The notes below the pieces were generated by a model. The model worked only from the letters and a program-made list of their open reading frames with translations. It had not been told where the DNA came from and made no database searches. A stretch of DNA of 64,000 bases from positions 2,728,001 through 2,792,000 of the forward strand of contig NZ_CP041660.1 of NCBI RefSeq assembly GCF_007289895.1, read 5' to 3'. Origin of the DNA: Catenovulum sediminis. Lineage in GTDB: Bacteria > Pseudomonadota > Gammaproteobacteria > Enterobacterales > Alteromonadaceae. The position numbers and the translations under genes are program-made. This document shows, one piece after another, positions 28,302 to 39,000 of the stretch. Numbering within the stretch: the stretch's first letter is position 1; every line of letters starts with the position of its first letter.

Positions 28302-30536
28302 ATGAGCTTTGATGTAGATGAAGATATATTGCAGGATTTTTTAGTCGAAGCGGCTGAAATTCTGGAACAGTTATCTGAGCAGCTAGTGGAGCTAGAAAAT
28401 AATCCTGAAGACTCCGATTTGCTGAATGCGATATTTCGTGGCTTCCACACGGTAAAAGGCGGTGCTGGATTTTTGGCCATGACACACCTCGTTGATGCAT
28501 GTCACGGGGCAGAAAACGTTTTTGATATACTGCGCAAAGGTCAGCGTGATGTAACACCAGAACTAATGGATGTTATTCTTCAAGCGCTGGATACAATCAA
28601 CGTAATGTTTGCGCAAATTCAAAACCGAGAGGAACCTGAGCCAGCAGACCCTCAGTTACTGGATACTTTACACAAGCTCAGTCATCCTGCCAGTGAAGAC
28701 GCGACAACTTCTGAAAATAATACAGATGAAGCCAGTATTGAGTTATTTGATACTGCACTTGATGAATCGGCTCAAGATGCTGTAGGAGCGGAAAATAGCG
28801 AACAAACTGCTGATTCAGGTGCGCCACTTGATGAAATTACTGATGATGAATTTGAGAAGTTATTAGATCAGCTGCATGGTACCAACAAGGGGCCAACAAA
28901 TTCTGCGCCGGCTCCAACTCCAGCCCCAGCTCCAGCTTCTAATGTTGCCAGCAGTGGTGATGAAATTTCGGATGATGAATTTGAAGCACTGCTGGATGAA
29001 TTGCATGGTAAAGGTCAATTTAAAGCGGGGAGCGAACCGTCAGCAGCTGCGGCTAAACCTGAGCCACAACCAGTTGTTTCCTCCAGCGCATCTGGTGGCG
29101 ATGAGATTTCCGATGATGAATTCGAAGCTTTGCTTGACGAATTACATGGCAAGGGGAAAGCACCAACGGCTAAAGAACAAGCGGCTGTACCAGCCCCAAC
29201 TCCAACGCCTAGCCCCGCAAAAACGCCAGCGCCAACGCCAGCAGTAAAAGCAAGTGCTCCAGCAGCAAGTGCAAAAGCGAAAACGCCAGCAGCTTCCGCA
29301 CCTGCTGCAACTAAACCTGTCGCAGCAGAAAAGAAAAAAGCAGCTCCACCGGCACCTGCAGCTGAAACCACGGTTCGTGTTGATACCAAACGACTCGATC
29401 AAATTATGAATATGGTGGGTGAACTGGTGCTCGTCAGAAATAGACTGGTCAGTCTTGGCATCAATGTTAACGATGAAGAAATGTCTAAAGCGATTGCCAA
29501 TTTAGATGTAGTGACTGGTGATTTGCAAGGCGCTGTAATGAAAACACGAATGCAGCCAATAAAGAAAGTTTTTGGCCGTTTCCCTCGTGTTGTTAGAGAT
29601 TTAGCGCGTTCACTTAATAAAGAGATATCTTTAGAGCTAGAAGGTGAAGAAACTGATTTAGATAAAAACCTGGTTGAAGCTTTAGCAGATCCTTTGGTGC
29701 ACTTGGTTCGTAATTCGGTTGATCATGGTATTGAAATGCCCGATGTGCGTGCTGCGAACGGTAAAGCTCGGTGTGGTACAGTTAAATTGGCCGCATCACA
29801 AGAAGGCGATCATATCTTACTAACCATCACAGATGATGGTGCTGGTATGGATCCTGAAAAATTAAAGGGCATTGCGATCAAAAATGGAATTTTAGATGTC
29901 GATGCCGCTGGCAGAATGTCTGACAGTGAAGCTTATAACTTGATATTTGCGCCTGGTTTTTCAACTAAAGACCAAATTTCAGACATCTCTGGACGCGGTG
30001 TCGGCATGGATGTGGTGAAAACTAAGATAACCCAGCTTAATGGCTCTGTCGTCATCAAGTCTGAAAAAGGGGTGGGTACTCAATTAGAGATTAAAGTACC
30101 GCTCACGCTAGCGATACTGCCAACCTTAATGGTTATTGTATCTGGTCAGACATTTGCCTTGCCTCTAGCAGGTGTCAGTGAAATTATTAACTTGGACTTG
30201 AAAAAAACAAACACGGTTGATGGTCAGTTAACAATGATAGTGCGTAAAAAGGCAATTTCATTGTTTTATCTACAGGACTGGTTGACACGGAATAAGAACA
30301 AACAAAAATTGTGTTCCAGAGATATTGGTCATGTTGTGGTTGTCCAAGTTGGAACAGGTAAACAAGTTGGTTTTGTAGTAGATTCGTTAATTGGTCAGGA
30401 AGAAGTGGTTATTAAACCGCTGGATGCTTTGTTACAAGGTACTCCTGGAATGGCTGGGGCAACTATTACTAGCGACGGTGGTATAGCTTTAATTTTAGAT
30501 GTACCCGGAATGCTAAAAAAATACGCTAAGCGTTGA
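28302..30536 (+). CDS. cheA: Chemotaxis histidine kinase CheA
   Basis: A 744-residue kinase. P1 HPt domain with phospho-His49 (FRGFHTVKGGAG); a long Pro/Ala-rich acidic linker (about 135-360) replacing a recognisable P2; dimerisation helices with MNMVGELVLVRNRL; an ATP domain with LVRNSVDHGIE and DDGAGMD; and a CheW-like P5 at the end. The linker holds three near-identical copies of DEISDDEFEALLDELHG starting at residues 177, 220 and 267. In Vibrio the equivalent region of CheA contains the part needed for ParC/ParP-dependent polar localisation. The repeats are probably docking sites (inference). Confidence 0.96.
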   Translation: MSFDVDEDILQDFLVEAAEILEQLSEQLVELENNPEDSDLLNAIFRGFHTVKGGAGFLAMTHLVDACHGAENVFDILRKGQRDVTPELMDVILQALDTINVMFAQIQNREEPEPADPQLLDTLHKLSHPASEDATTSENNTDEASIELFDTALDESAQDAVGAENSEQTADSGAPLDEITDDEFEKLLDQLHGTNKGPTNSAPAPTPAPAPASNVASSGDEISDDEFEALLDELHGKGQFKAGSEPSAAAAKPEPQPVVSSSASGGDEISDDEFEALLDELHGKGKAPTAKEQAAVPAPTPTPSPAKTPAPTPAVKASAPAASAKAKTPAASAPAATKPVAAEKKKAAPPAPAAETTVRVDTKRLDQIMNMVGELVLVRNRLVSLGINVNDEEMSKAIANLDVVTGDLQGAVMKTRMQPIKKVFGRFPRVVRDLARSLNKEISLELEGEETDLDKNLVEALADPLVHLVRNSVDHGIEMPDVRAANGKARCGTVKLAASQEGDHILLTITDDGAGMDPEKLKGIAIKNGILDVDAAGRMSDSEAYNLIFAPGFSTKDQISDISGRGVGMDVVKTKITQLNGSVVIKSEKGVGTQLEIKVPLTLAILPTLMVIVSGQTFALPLAGVSEIINLDLKKTNTVDGQLTMIVRKKAISLFYLQDWLTRNKNKQKLCSRDIGHVVVVQVGTGKQVGFVVDSLIGQEEVVIKPLDALLQGTPGMAGATITSDGGIALILDVPGMLKKYAKR

Positions 30537-30554
30537 TAATATAAGGTAGTGTGA

Positions 30555-31691
30555 ATGCCCATTCGAGTTTTGGTGGTCGACGACTCCAGCTTCTTCAGGC
30601 GAAGAGTGTCCGAGATTATCGAAAAAGATCCAGACTTAACCGTTATTGATACAGCGTTAAATGGTAAAGATGCAGTTGATAAAGCGGTTAGGTTGAAACC
30701 TGATGTGATCACTATGGATGTAGAGATGCCGGTGATGGATGGTATCGCTTCAGTTCGTGAGATCATGCGTCAGTACCCTACACCTATTTTAATGTTCTCT
30801 TCATTGACGCATGATGGCGCAAAGGCAACTTTAGATGCTTTGGAAGCAGGCGCATTAGATTTTTTACCGAAAAAATTTGAAGACATAGCGCGTAATAAAG
30901 AAGATGCTGTGTTGCTGCTTCAGACACGTATCAAACAAATTTCTAAGCGTCGGATCAGCATGCGAATGGCTGCCCTGCGCACATCAAGTCTGAATCGAGT
31001 TGCTACAAGTCGCGCAAATCGATTAAACGAGCAAACATCTAGTTTAAATAAAAAAAGTCTAGGCGAAAGTAAAAAAACGACACCTGTGGTTAAATCGCGT
31101 AGCGTCAATAAGAAATTTAAAATGTTGGCTATAGGTACCTCAACGGGTGGCCCTGTTGCTTTACAAACAATATTGACCCGTCTACCTGCCAACTTTCCTT
31201 GCCCAATTATTTTAGTTCAGCATATGCCTGCTGCATTTACATCGGCATTTGCCAGTCGTTTGAATAGCATGTGTCAAATTTCAGTAAAAGAAGCAGAAAA
31301 TGGCGATCAACTCAAACCTGGCTGTGCTTATTTGGCGCCTGGTGGTAAACAAATGATGGTGGAAGGCAATTCAGCATCGGCAAAGCTATCTATTCGTGAT
31401 GATAGTTCAGAGCGTTTAACCTATAAACCGAGTGTCGATGTAACCTTTGCTACTGCGTCAAAGGTGTATAGTGAGTCAGTGTTGGCTATTATTTTAACTG
31501 GCATGGGCGCGGATGGCCGGGAAGGGTGCCGACTACTTAAACAACAAGGTTCGTTAATTTGGGCACAAGACGAAGATTCGTGTGTAGTATATGGCATGCC
31601 GCAAGCAGTTTGCTCTGCTGGAATATCCAGTGAGTCTATCAGTTTAGATGCAATGGCTGATAGAATAAAAAGTGAGTTCAATTTAGTATGA
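30555..31691 (+). CDS. cheB: Chemotaxis methylesterase/deamidase CheB
   Basis: A 378-residue protein: an N-terminal receiver (Asp9-Asp10, acceptor Asp55), a basic, Ser/Arg-rich linker (about 135-190), then the methylesterase domain with catalytic Ser in GTSTGGP, His in VQHMPAAF and Asp in [10 protein letters not shown]. It removes methyl groups from chemoreceptors during adaptation. cheR, its counterpart, is not in this cluster. Starts 18 bases after cheA. Confidence 0.95.
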   Translation: MPIRVLVVDDSSFFRRRVSEIIEKDPDLTVIDTALNGKDAVDKAVRLKPDVITMDVEMPVMDGIASVREIMRQYPTPILMFSSLTHDGAKATLDALEAGALDFLPKKFEDIARNKEDAVLLLQTRIKQISKRRISMRMAALRTSSLNRVATSRANRLNEQTSSLNKKSLGESKKTTPVVKSRSVNKKFKMLAIGTSTGGPVALQTILTRLPANFPCPIILVQHMPAAFTSAFASRLNSMCQISVKEAENGDQLKPGCAYLAPGGKQMMVEGNSASAKLSIRDDSSERLTYKPSVDVTFATASKVYSESVLAIILTGMGADGREGCRLLKQQGSLIWAQDEDSCVVYGMPQAVCSAGISSESISLDAMADRIKSEFNLV

Positions 31692-31704
31692 TTGAGGTAC
31701 ACTT

Positions 31705-32478
31705 TTGAAAGTATGGACAATCGCTAACCAAAAAGGCGGTGTAGGTAAAACTACAACAACGGTCAGTTTGGGGGGGATATTAGCAGAACGAGGAAAACGG
31801 GTTTTATTAATTGATACCGATCCGCACGCATCGCTGACTTATTATTTTGGCATCGATTCTGAAGAGCTAGATAACAGCGTATTTGATTTGTTCTTACAAC
31901 GGAAAAACTTAAATAAAGAGCAAGTCCTACAAATGTTGTGCCCAACAACCTTGCCCAATCTAGACATTTTACCGGCGACAATGGCTTTAGCTACTTTAGA
32001 TCGCAGGATGGGTAATCAAGGTGGGATGGGGCTGGTATTAAAAAAATCTATTGACCTGTTGGGTGATGAGTATGACTATGCTTTAATTGATTGTCCTCCG
32101 GTGCTGGGTGTTTTAATGGTAAATGCATTGGCAGCGTGTGAGCGGATCTTAGTGCCCGTTCAGACCGAGTTTTTGGCATTAAAAGGACTTGAACGAATGA
32201 TGCGGACATTGTATTTGATGTCTCGTTCTCAAAAACGTGATTACAAGTGCACAATCGTACCTACAATGTTTGACAAAAGAACACGTGCATCACTGGAAGC
32301 ATACAAAGAACTCAAAAAAACTTATGGTGATGTTGTTTGGTCTAGTGTTGTGCCAGTTGATACTAAGTTTAGAGATGCAAGCCTAGAGCAGTTGGTTCCC
32401 TCTATGTATGCACCTAAATCCCGAGGGGTGTTTGCCTACAATGCGTTATTGACGTTTTTATCTGAATTGGATAATTAG
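31705..32478 (+). CDS. ParC-type ATPase for polar chemotaxis array placement (ParA/Soj family)
   Basis: A 257-residue ParA-like ATPase. Deviant Walker A QKGGVGKTTTTVSLG at the N-terminus, then LLIDTDPHASLTYYFG and DYALIDCPPVLGVL. Located between cheB and a ParP-like gene, exactly as in Vibrio, where this ATPase (ParC) targets chemosensory arrays to the old pole. It is not a chromosome partition gene here, since no parB follows. The name ParC clashes with topoisomerase IV parC at 52984, so I leave the symbol blank. TTG start. Confidence 0.92.
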   Translation: MKVWTIANQKGGVGKTTTTVSLGGILAERGKRVLLIDTDPHASLTYYFGIDSEELDNSVFDLFLQRKNLNKEQVLQMLCPTTLPNLDILPATMALATLDRRMGNQGGMGLVLKKSIDLLGDEYDYALIDCPPVLGVLMVNALAACERILVPVQTEFLALKGLERMMRTLYLMSRSQKRDYKCTIVPTMFDKRTRASLEAYKELKKTYGDVVWSSVVPVDTKFRDASLEQLVPSMYAPKSRGVFAYNALLTFLSELDN

Positions 32479-32485
32479 TGGTGAT

Positions 32486-33295
32486 ATGAGTAAAGGTGCT
32501 TTTGCAAATGAAGATGTAATGGAAGAATATCTAGACGCATTGTTAACAGAAGATGTGTCGGAATCTGTGCAGCTACGTAAACCAAAAAAAATAGAGCAGC
32601 AGTTGCCTGATGACCCCTACATGGATGATGTAGGGCTGCGAACTAAGCATGTGGAAGAGTTGCTTAAGAAAGTAGCTGTCACGCCAGAAATAGATGACGT
32701 TGAGCTCGAAAAAGTCGAACCGAAAGTATCGCAGCCGGTTGAGAATTTGCAAAGTCAGCAGGACACGCAAGAACTATCTCATACGCAAGTCGAGGTAGCT
32801 GGAGAAGCGGCGCCGGTTCAACAAAGGTCAGTGCAATTAAGTTCTGAGCAATCATTCCAAGCGTTGTTTTTTGAAGTCGCGGGTTTAACTTTAGCCGTAC
32901 CGTTAACCGAATTAGGCGGTATCCACAATTTAACGGAAGTATCGCCATTATTCGGTAAACCTGATTGGTTTAAAGGGTTAATGATACACAGAGAACAAAA
33001 AATAAATGTGGTTGACAGTGCTTTATGGGTCATGCCTGAAAAATATGATGAAAAACTGGCAACATCATTAAATTACCAATATCTTATAATGTTAGGAGAT
33101 AGTAATTGGGGACTCTCGTGTGAAACTCTGATTAATACAGTTACTTTAAATACAGATGATGTTAAATGGCGGGTCAGTGATGGAAAAAGACCCTGGCTTG
33201 CAGGCCTGGTAAAAGAAAAAATGTGTGCTCTTTTGGATGTTGGGCAATTAATTGAATTATTGAATAAGGGCCTGAACAGCCTGGATGATATTTGA
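32486..33295 (+). CDS. parP: ParP-like chemotaxis array coupling protein
   Basis: A 269-residue protein. The acidic, low-complexity N-terminal half (about 1-125) has the look of a disordered linker. The C-terminal half is CheW-like (VAGLTLAVPLTELGGIHNL, DWFKGLMIHREQKINVVDSA). In Vibrio the corresponding ParP links the ParC ATPase to CheA and receptors through its CheW-like AIF domain. It sits seven bases after the ATPase gene and just before cheW. The identification rests on fold and position, as the linker is not conserved. Confidence 0.88.
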   Translation: MSKGAFANEDVMEEYLDALLTEDVSESVQLRKPKKIEQQLPDDPYMDDVGLRTKHVEELLKKVAVTPEIDDVELEKVEPKVSQPVENLQSQQDTQELSHTQVEVAGEAAPVQQRSVQLSSEQSFQALFFEVAGLTLAVPLTELGGIHNLTEVSPLFGKPDWFKGLMIHREQKINVVDSALWVMPEKYDEKLATSLNYQYLIMLGDSNWGLSCETLINTVTLNTDDVKWRVSDGKRPWLAGLVKEKMCALLDVGQLIELLNKGLNSLDDI

Positions 33296-33319
33296 TGACG
33301 ATTGAGTCGGAGCTGGAAT

Positions 33320-33811
33320 ATGAATAACGCAGATAGAAGTACCGTGGCAGATGCAGCCGATAATGAAATTTTACAATGGGTGACCTTTAAATTAGATGAG
33401 GAAACCTATGGTATCAATGTAATGCAAGTGCAGGAAGTACTGCGCTACTCTGAAATAGCACCAGTGCCAGGTGCACCAGATTATGTGCTGGGGATTATTA
33501 ATTTGCGTGGTAATGTTGTCACTGTTATTGATACCCGCTCGCGTTTTGGTTTAAATCCATCTACAGTGTCAGATAATTCACGTATCGTAATTATTGAAGC
33601 GGAAAAACAGGTCATTGGAATATTAGTGGATAGCGTTGCAGAAGTGGTATATTTGAAGTCGTCAGAAATCGACAGCGCACCAAATGTCGGTACCGAAGAA
33701 AGTGCACGTTTTATCCAAGGTGTATCAAATAGAGGTAGCGAATTGTTGATCTTAGTTGACTTAAATAAACTACTAAGTGACGAAGAGTGGGATGAGTTGA
33801 GCGCCTTTTAA
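33320..33811 (+). CDS. cheW: Chemotaxis adaptor CheW
   Basis: A 163-residue CheW, two SH3-like subdomains linking receptors to CheA. Conserved YGINVMQVQEVLRY, APDYVLGIINLRGNVV and IDTRSRFGL are present. I chose ATG 33320, which has GGAG seven bases upstream and the N-terminus expected for the family; a TTG at 33302 would add six residues. It follows parP and precedes the DUF2802 gene. Confidence 0.96.
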   Translation: MNNADRSTVADAADNEILQWVTFKLDEETYGINVMQVQEVLRYSEIAPVPGAPDYVLGIINLRGNVVTVIDTRSRFGLNPSTVSDNSRIVIIEAEKQVIGILVDSVAEVVYLKSSEIDSAPNVGTEESARFIQGVSNRGSELLILVDLNKLLSDEEWDELSAF

Positions 33812-33815
33812 TTAT

Positions 33816-34223
33816 ATGCAGTTAATTTATCTGTGGTGTGCATTGTTTTTTGCTGTTCTGGCAAATGCCTTGGTGTTGTGGGTGTGGTTGAGCAGCAAAA
33901 AAAATCAGCAAGTATTGCAAACAAATGTTGATGAGAAGCTTAGCCATTTAGAGCGCGAAAATAAAATTTTGCGTCATGAAATTAATGAAGTAAATGCTAG
34001 CAGTATCAGCATGGGCAAAAATATTCGTCAACTAGCGCAATATTTTGCCGAGTTAGAAAATCGTTTTAGTGAATTGGAATTGGTTGATCCTGAATCCAAG
34101 TTGTATAGCAGAGCGGCCAAATTGGCGGAAAAAGGGGCATCCATCGAAGAAATAATTGAAGAATGTGAGATCCCAAGAGCAGAAGCCGAGCTGGTCGTTT
34201 CACTGCGAAAACGCAAACGCTAA
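33816..34223 (+). CDS. DUF2802 family membrane-anchored coiled-coil protein
   Basis: A 135-residue protein with one N-terminal membrane span (about 3-27), a coiled coil (about 40-90) and a C-terminal helix-turn-helix-like segment (AAKLAEKGASIEEIIEECEIPRAE). DUF2802 genes regularly follow cheW in polar chemotaxis operons, including Vibrio. Function unknown to me; a role near the pole or array is inferred from position only. Last gene of the block. Confidence 0.85.
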   Translation: MQLIYLWCALFFAVLANALVLWVWLSSKKNQQVLQTNVDEKLSHLERENKILRHEINEVNASSISMGKNIRQLAQYFAELENRFSELELVDPESKLYSRAAKLAEKGASIEEIIEECEIPRAEAELVVSLRKRKR

Positions 34224-34540
34224 TCCAATCTTTTATTTTATACAGTCACCCCATTTACCCTTATATACTATTCAAGTTTTTTTCTATACTTCTATACATA
34301 TCAACTGCTCGTTTAGATAAAGTGCCAGTAAGCATAAAAACCTTCTAATGTGTAATGTCAACAAAGTGCGGTATACTTTACCCGAAAAAGGAATAAATTA
34401 GGTGTTCTAACAGCGGGCTTGTTGACGTCTATTCTGTACACAAAGCTTTCTATCCGTTAATGTCACATAATACCCACTATTGCCTAGTATTCACTTATGG
34501 TTAATTTGTAGCGGAATCAAAACTAAGTTTAGGAATGTTT
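34224..34540. other. Intergenic region without a gene
   Basis: About 320 bases between the chemotaxis operon and the dehydrogenase gene. No open frame with a ribosome site and no clear terminator. A TATACT at 34372-34377 could be a -10 element, but its -35 is poor. AGGA at 34531 serves the next gene. Confidence 0.5.
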
Positions 34541-35953
34541 ATGAAAAACCGAAAAATTAAAAATCAAGTTTTTACAGCTCTTTCATTATTGTTATGTTCC
34601 CAGTCTAATGTATTTGCCAATGTAAACGAGAATTACAGCCGTTATTGTGCGAGTTGCCATGGTGATAAATTGCAAGGAGGCCTTGGGCCTAACTTAAAAG
34701 ACGACACATGGCTACACGGTTCGTCAGAGCAAGCAATATTCTCAGCTATTGAAAATGGTGTGCTGGCTAAGGGGATGCCCGCGTGGAAAGGTACACTGAG
34801 CTCTGAAGAGATTCGGGCAATGGTCGTCTATTTACAAGAGCGCGCAGTAGATGCAGCAGATAGTGAAGGACATGACAGAGTTGACAATAAAATTTTTAAG
34901 ACAGAAGACTACAAAGTGGAATTGCAATCTTTTGCGGTTTTGGAAAATTCGGTTTGGGCAATTAGCTTTTTACCTGATGGTAGCTTATTAACGACTGAGA
35001 AGAATGGTCATTTGTTTATCATAGATAAAAACGGTACTAAAACCCAAATTAAAAACACGCCTAATGTTTGGCTGAATGGGCAAGGCGGGCTTTTAGATGT
35101 AGCGGCGCACCCTGAGTATCCAAAGCAACCTTGGATTTACTTGTCTTATGCTGATAATAGTTTTGATAAAGATATTGGTATGACAAAAATTGTAAGAGGC
35201 CAAATTATTGACGGAACTTGGCAAAAAGAGCAGGTAATATTCTCAGCAGAGCAAACCCAGCATACGTCTGCAGCTGTCCATTTTGGTTCCCGTTTTGCGC
35301 TACACAATGGCTATGTCTACTTTTCTGTTGGTGACAGAGGGAAAAAAGAATTAGCACAATCACTGGCAAACGTAAATGGTAAGATCTACCGACTATATTA
35401 CGATGGTCGCGTGCCTCAGGATAACCCCTTTGCTAAACAAAAATCTGCGGTTTCAGCAATTTGGAGTTATGGCCATCGAAATCCACAAGGTTTAGCAATT
35501 CACCCCGTCACAGGTAAAGTTTGGTCAACAGAGCACGGACCTCGTGGAGGCGATGAAATTAATCTGGTCGAGAAAGGGCTTAATTACGGCTGGCCTGTGA
35601 TAACCTATGGGATCAACTACAATGGTACGCCAATCACAGATAAAACACACCAAGATGGGATGCAGCAGCCAAAACATTACTGGGTACCTTCAATCGCAAC
35701 TGGAGGGATCGATTTTTATAAAGGCAGTCAATTTGGTTTATGGCAAAACAACTTATTAGTGACCGGTATGAAAAGCGAAGAGCTTCGACGTATTGTTATT
35801 GAAGGCACTGAAGTTACCCAGCAGGAGGTTATTTTTCAAGGTCGCGGCAGAGTGCGTGATGTTGCAGTATCGCCTAGTGGTGAAATTTATGTGGCAATTA
35901 ATACTGGAGAGCCTAAAAGCGGGCAAATATTTAGGTTGAACCGTTTAAAATGA
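34541..35953 (+). CDS. Secreted cytochrome c / PQQ-type sugar dehydrogenase fusion
   Basis: A 470-residue periplasmic protein. A signal peptide (about 1-27, ending SNVFA) is followed by a class I cytochrome c domain with haem site CASCH and axial Met in the GMPAWKG region. A six-bladed glucose/sorbosone dehydrogenase domain then runs to the end (WSYGHRNPQGLAIHP and TEHGPRGGDEINL are family motifs). It probably oxidises a sugar aldehyde with PQQ and passes electrons to its own haem. I chose ATG 34541, six bases after AGGA, over ATG 34535. It stands alone. Confidence 0.9.
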   Translation: MKNRKIKNQVFTALSLLLCSQSNVFANVNENYSRYCASCHGDKLQGGLGPNLKDDTWLHGSSEQAIFSAIENGVLAKGMPAWKGTLSSEEIRAMVVYLQERAVDAADSEGHDRVDNKIFKTEDYKVELQSFAVLENSVWAISFLPDGSLLTTEKNGHLFIIDKNGTKTQIKNTPNVWLNGQGGLLDVAAHPEYPKQPWIYLSYADNSFDKDIGMTKIVRGQIIDGTWQKEQVIFSAEQTQHTSAAVHFGSRFALHNGYVYFSVGDRGKKELAQSLANVNGKIYRLYYDGRVPQDNPFAKQKSAVSAIWSYGHRNPQGLAIHPVTGKVWSTEHGPRGGDEINLVEKGLNYGWPVITYGINYNGTPITDKTHQDGMQQPKHYWVPSIATGGIDFYKGSQFGLWQNNLLVTGMKSEELRRIVIEGTEVTQQEVIFQGRGRVRDVAVSPSGEIYVAINTGEPKSGQIFRLNRLK

Positions 35954-35986
35954 TAAGTTAATTAAATCATTAAAGAAAAATCCGCT

Positions 35987-36027
35987 GAAAAATCCGCTTT
36001 AGTGGTTTGCTAAAGCGGATTTTTTGT
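35987..36027. terminator. Bidirectional terminator between the dehydrogenase gene and rne
   Basis: Twelve-base stem AATCCGCTTTAG (35991-36002) with CTAAAGCGGATT (36010-36021), seven-base loop. A T-run follows on the plus strand and an A-run precedes it, so it can stop both converging transcripts. rne ends at 36030. Confidence 0.92.
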
Positions 36028-36029
36028 TT

Positions 36030-39000
36030 TTATTGATTGGCCTGAGTTGCAGGTGCTTCACTATGAGCACTCGGCGCTGATGAACCACCAATTTTTCCGG
36101 ATATAGACAATGAAGGTCGGCTATCCTGCGGTAATACATTTATCGAAAGTGCCTTTTTCACATCTATCGATTCTGGCTTAGTTTGTGTCATAGGAGCGGA
36201 CGCAAAACCATGTAGACGCTTATGATCGCGCGTTTCCGAGACCTGCTGAGGCTTCTCGACTTGCTCAGTAGTGTCCATCTCTTGCTGAGTCGTAACGGCT
36301 GATTCTACCGCTTGTACTGGCTCTATTTCATCAAGTGGTAAACTTTGTTGCTTGCTTTCAGACTCTTGTTCTGAGCGAGCGACAGATTCAACAACTTTTT
36401 TGGTTTCTTCAACGACATCTTGAGCACTTGAGTCTTCTGCTTGTGCAGTTTCTTCAGGTGTTTGTTGTTGTAAAGCGCTCGCTTCCTTTTCAGCTACATT
36501 TTCAGCTACATTTTTTTGTTCAACAGCTTGAGTGTCGACTTCGGCTTCTGAAGGTTCAATTTCTGTAGATTCGACCGGCTGAGCTTGCTCAGACATCACC
36601 TCTGTTGCTGCACCTTGATTTGACGCATCTTGACTTACTGCATCCTCGATATTGGATCCTGCAGCGACACTAACATTAACAGTTTTATCCACTTCACTGT
36701 CTGCTAGTTGTTTCTCTTCAGTGCTTTCAACAGCCGAAACAGCAGCACTATTACTTGCGGTTGTTTCTGCATCGTTTGAAGTTTCTACATCGTTTGCAGT
36801 GACATTGCTGCTTGTCTGATGGGTTTCCGGATAGCGACTTTCAACCGGATCTTCCGTCACGTCAGCATGTTGCATCACTTCAAGCGCAAGTTCATTTTGC
36901 TTGTCGTTTTTACGATAATATTTATCGTATTTTCCTGAATCTTGATTATTGCTTTCAGATTCATTTTCTGTGTCCGTTTGATTTCTACGACGACGTTGGC
37001 TATTCGCTCGTAAATGTCGTGTTCCTCTGCGCTGACGATTGTTGCCACGGTTATCTTCTTTATTTTCGTTAACCTTTGGCTCTTTGCTTACCTCAGTTGT
37101 TTCTTCAACTACAGTAGGAGTCGATGTTGCAACTTCGTTTTCAACGGCCGGTGTTTCTGTGATGGCTTCAACTTTTGCCTGAGTTTGCGCAGTATCAGCT
37201 GTTACAGATTCGGCTTTTACCGTTGCTTTAACTTCATTCTGTTTTTTCTGAGTTTGCTTCTCAGTTGATTGTACGCTGACCTCTAGCGCTTTTTCTTCTG
37301 CTTTTTCTTCCAGTGTTTCTTTCGCTTTGTCCACTCGAGGTTTTTGCTCGACGCGGATTTTTTTGCGCTGCTGGCGTCTGGCACGTCTTTCCTGAATTTT
37401 CTCTTCCTGATGACCTTTTTTGCCACTCGTTTCAGTTTTATTTTTACTTTGCGCAGCTTTTCTGTCAGGACGATTAGTGTCATTGCCTTTTTTGCGTGAA
37501 TCACGATTGTCATCTTTCGCGTTGTTGCGCTTGTTAGCGTTATTTCGCTTATTGTTTCTTGGTTTGCGCTGATCCGACTGGCGTGGTTTGCGTTCGTTAT
37601 CTGCTTTTTTAACTTCCTTTTGTGGTTCAGGCGAGGCAAAAAGAGATTTAAACCAATTCACAAGCTGGCTGACTAAACCAGGACCTTTTTCTTGCGTAGG
37701 GACTTTTTCTTCTGTCGGTTTTGCTTCGGCTATAGGAGCCGGCATATCCGGTGCAGCAAAACCTTTTAAAGCCGGTTCTTCCTTTTTCTCGACCGGTTTT
37801 ATCGACGGTGAAATTGGAACCGACAGATCTTCGTCAGGCTTAGAAATTAATTTGTAGCTGATTTCATCACCGGAATCTTCTATTTTAACGCGCGAAACTT
37901 CATAGTTGGGCGAATCCATGTGTGGGTTTGGTACAACAACGATGCGCACATCATGACCTTTTTCGATAAATCGAACTGCACCACGTTTTTCGTTTAACAG
38001 GAAGGTCGCAACTTCAACCGGAACATGAGCCTGTACTTGTACTGTGTTTTCTTTTATGGCTTCTTCTTCTAGTAAGCGCAAGACAGAAAGAGCTAGAGAT
38101 TCAGTCGAACGAACAACACCGGTTCCCTGACATCTTGGACAACTTTGGCTTGAGCTTTCACCTAAAGAAGGTCGTAATCTTTGACGCGACATCTCCAACA
38201 AACCGAAACGAGAAATACGTGCAAGCTGAATTCGTGCACGATCAGAACGCACAGCATCGCGCAACCTATTCTCAACTTCTCTTTGATTTCTGGCTGGCGT
38301 CATATCGATAAAATCAATAACAACTAAACCACCTAAATCGCGCAATCTTAATTGGCGTGCAATTTCATCTGCTGCTTCTAGGTTAGTATTCAGAGCCGTC
38401 TCTTCAATATCGCCACCTTTAGTCGCTTTTGAAGAGTTGATGTCAATTGAAGTCAATGCTTCGGTTTGGTCGATAACAATTGAACCGCCTGACGGTAACC
38501 TAACTTCTCGTTTAAAGGCGGATTCAATCTGGCTCTCTATTTGGAAGTGCGTAAATAGAGGGACTTCACCTTGATACATGCGTACACGATTAACAAAATC
38601 AGGACGCACCAAAGCAATATGTTGTTTTGCGTCTTCATATACTTTTGGGTGGTCGATTAAGATTTCACCAATGTCACGACGCAAGTAATCGCGTATTGCA
38701 CGAACAATAACATTACTTTCTTGATGAATTAAGAACGGGGCAGCCCGGCTACCTGCGGCAGATTGAATAGACTCCCAATGTTTTAATAAAACATTTAAAT
38801 CCCACTCAAGTTCTTCAAATGCTTTACCAACGCCCGCTGTTCGAACGATTAACCCCATGCCATTTGGCAAAGATAATTTGGCTAGCGCCTCTTTCAACTC
38901 TGTTCGTTCATCGCCCTCGATTCTACGAGAAATGCCGCCAGCACGTGGATTATTTGGCATTAATACTAAGTAACTGCCTGCTAAACTGATAAAAGTGGTG

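Noticed and set aside
31705-32478. Chromosome or plasmid partition ParA
   Set aside because: No parB or parS-like repeats follow; the gene lies in a chemotaxis operon with a ParP-like partner.
37283-37639. Extra 118-codon frame on the minus strand inside rne
   Set aside because: Lysine-rich out-of-frame reading of the repetitive RNase E tail, fully inside rne on the same strand.
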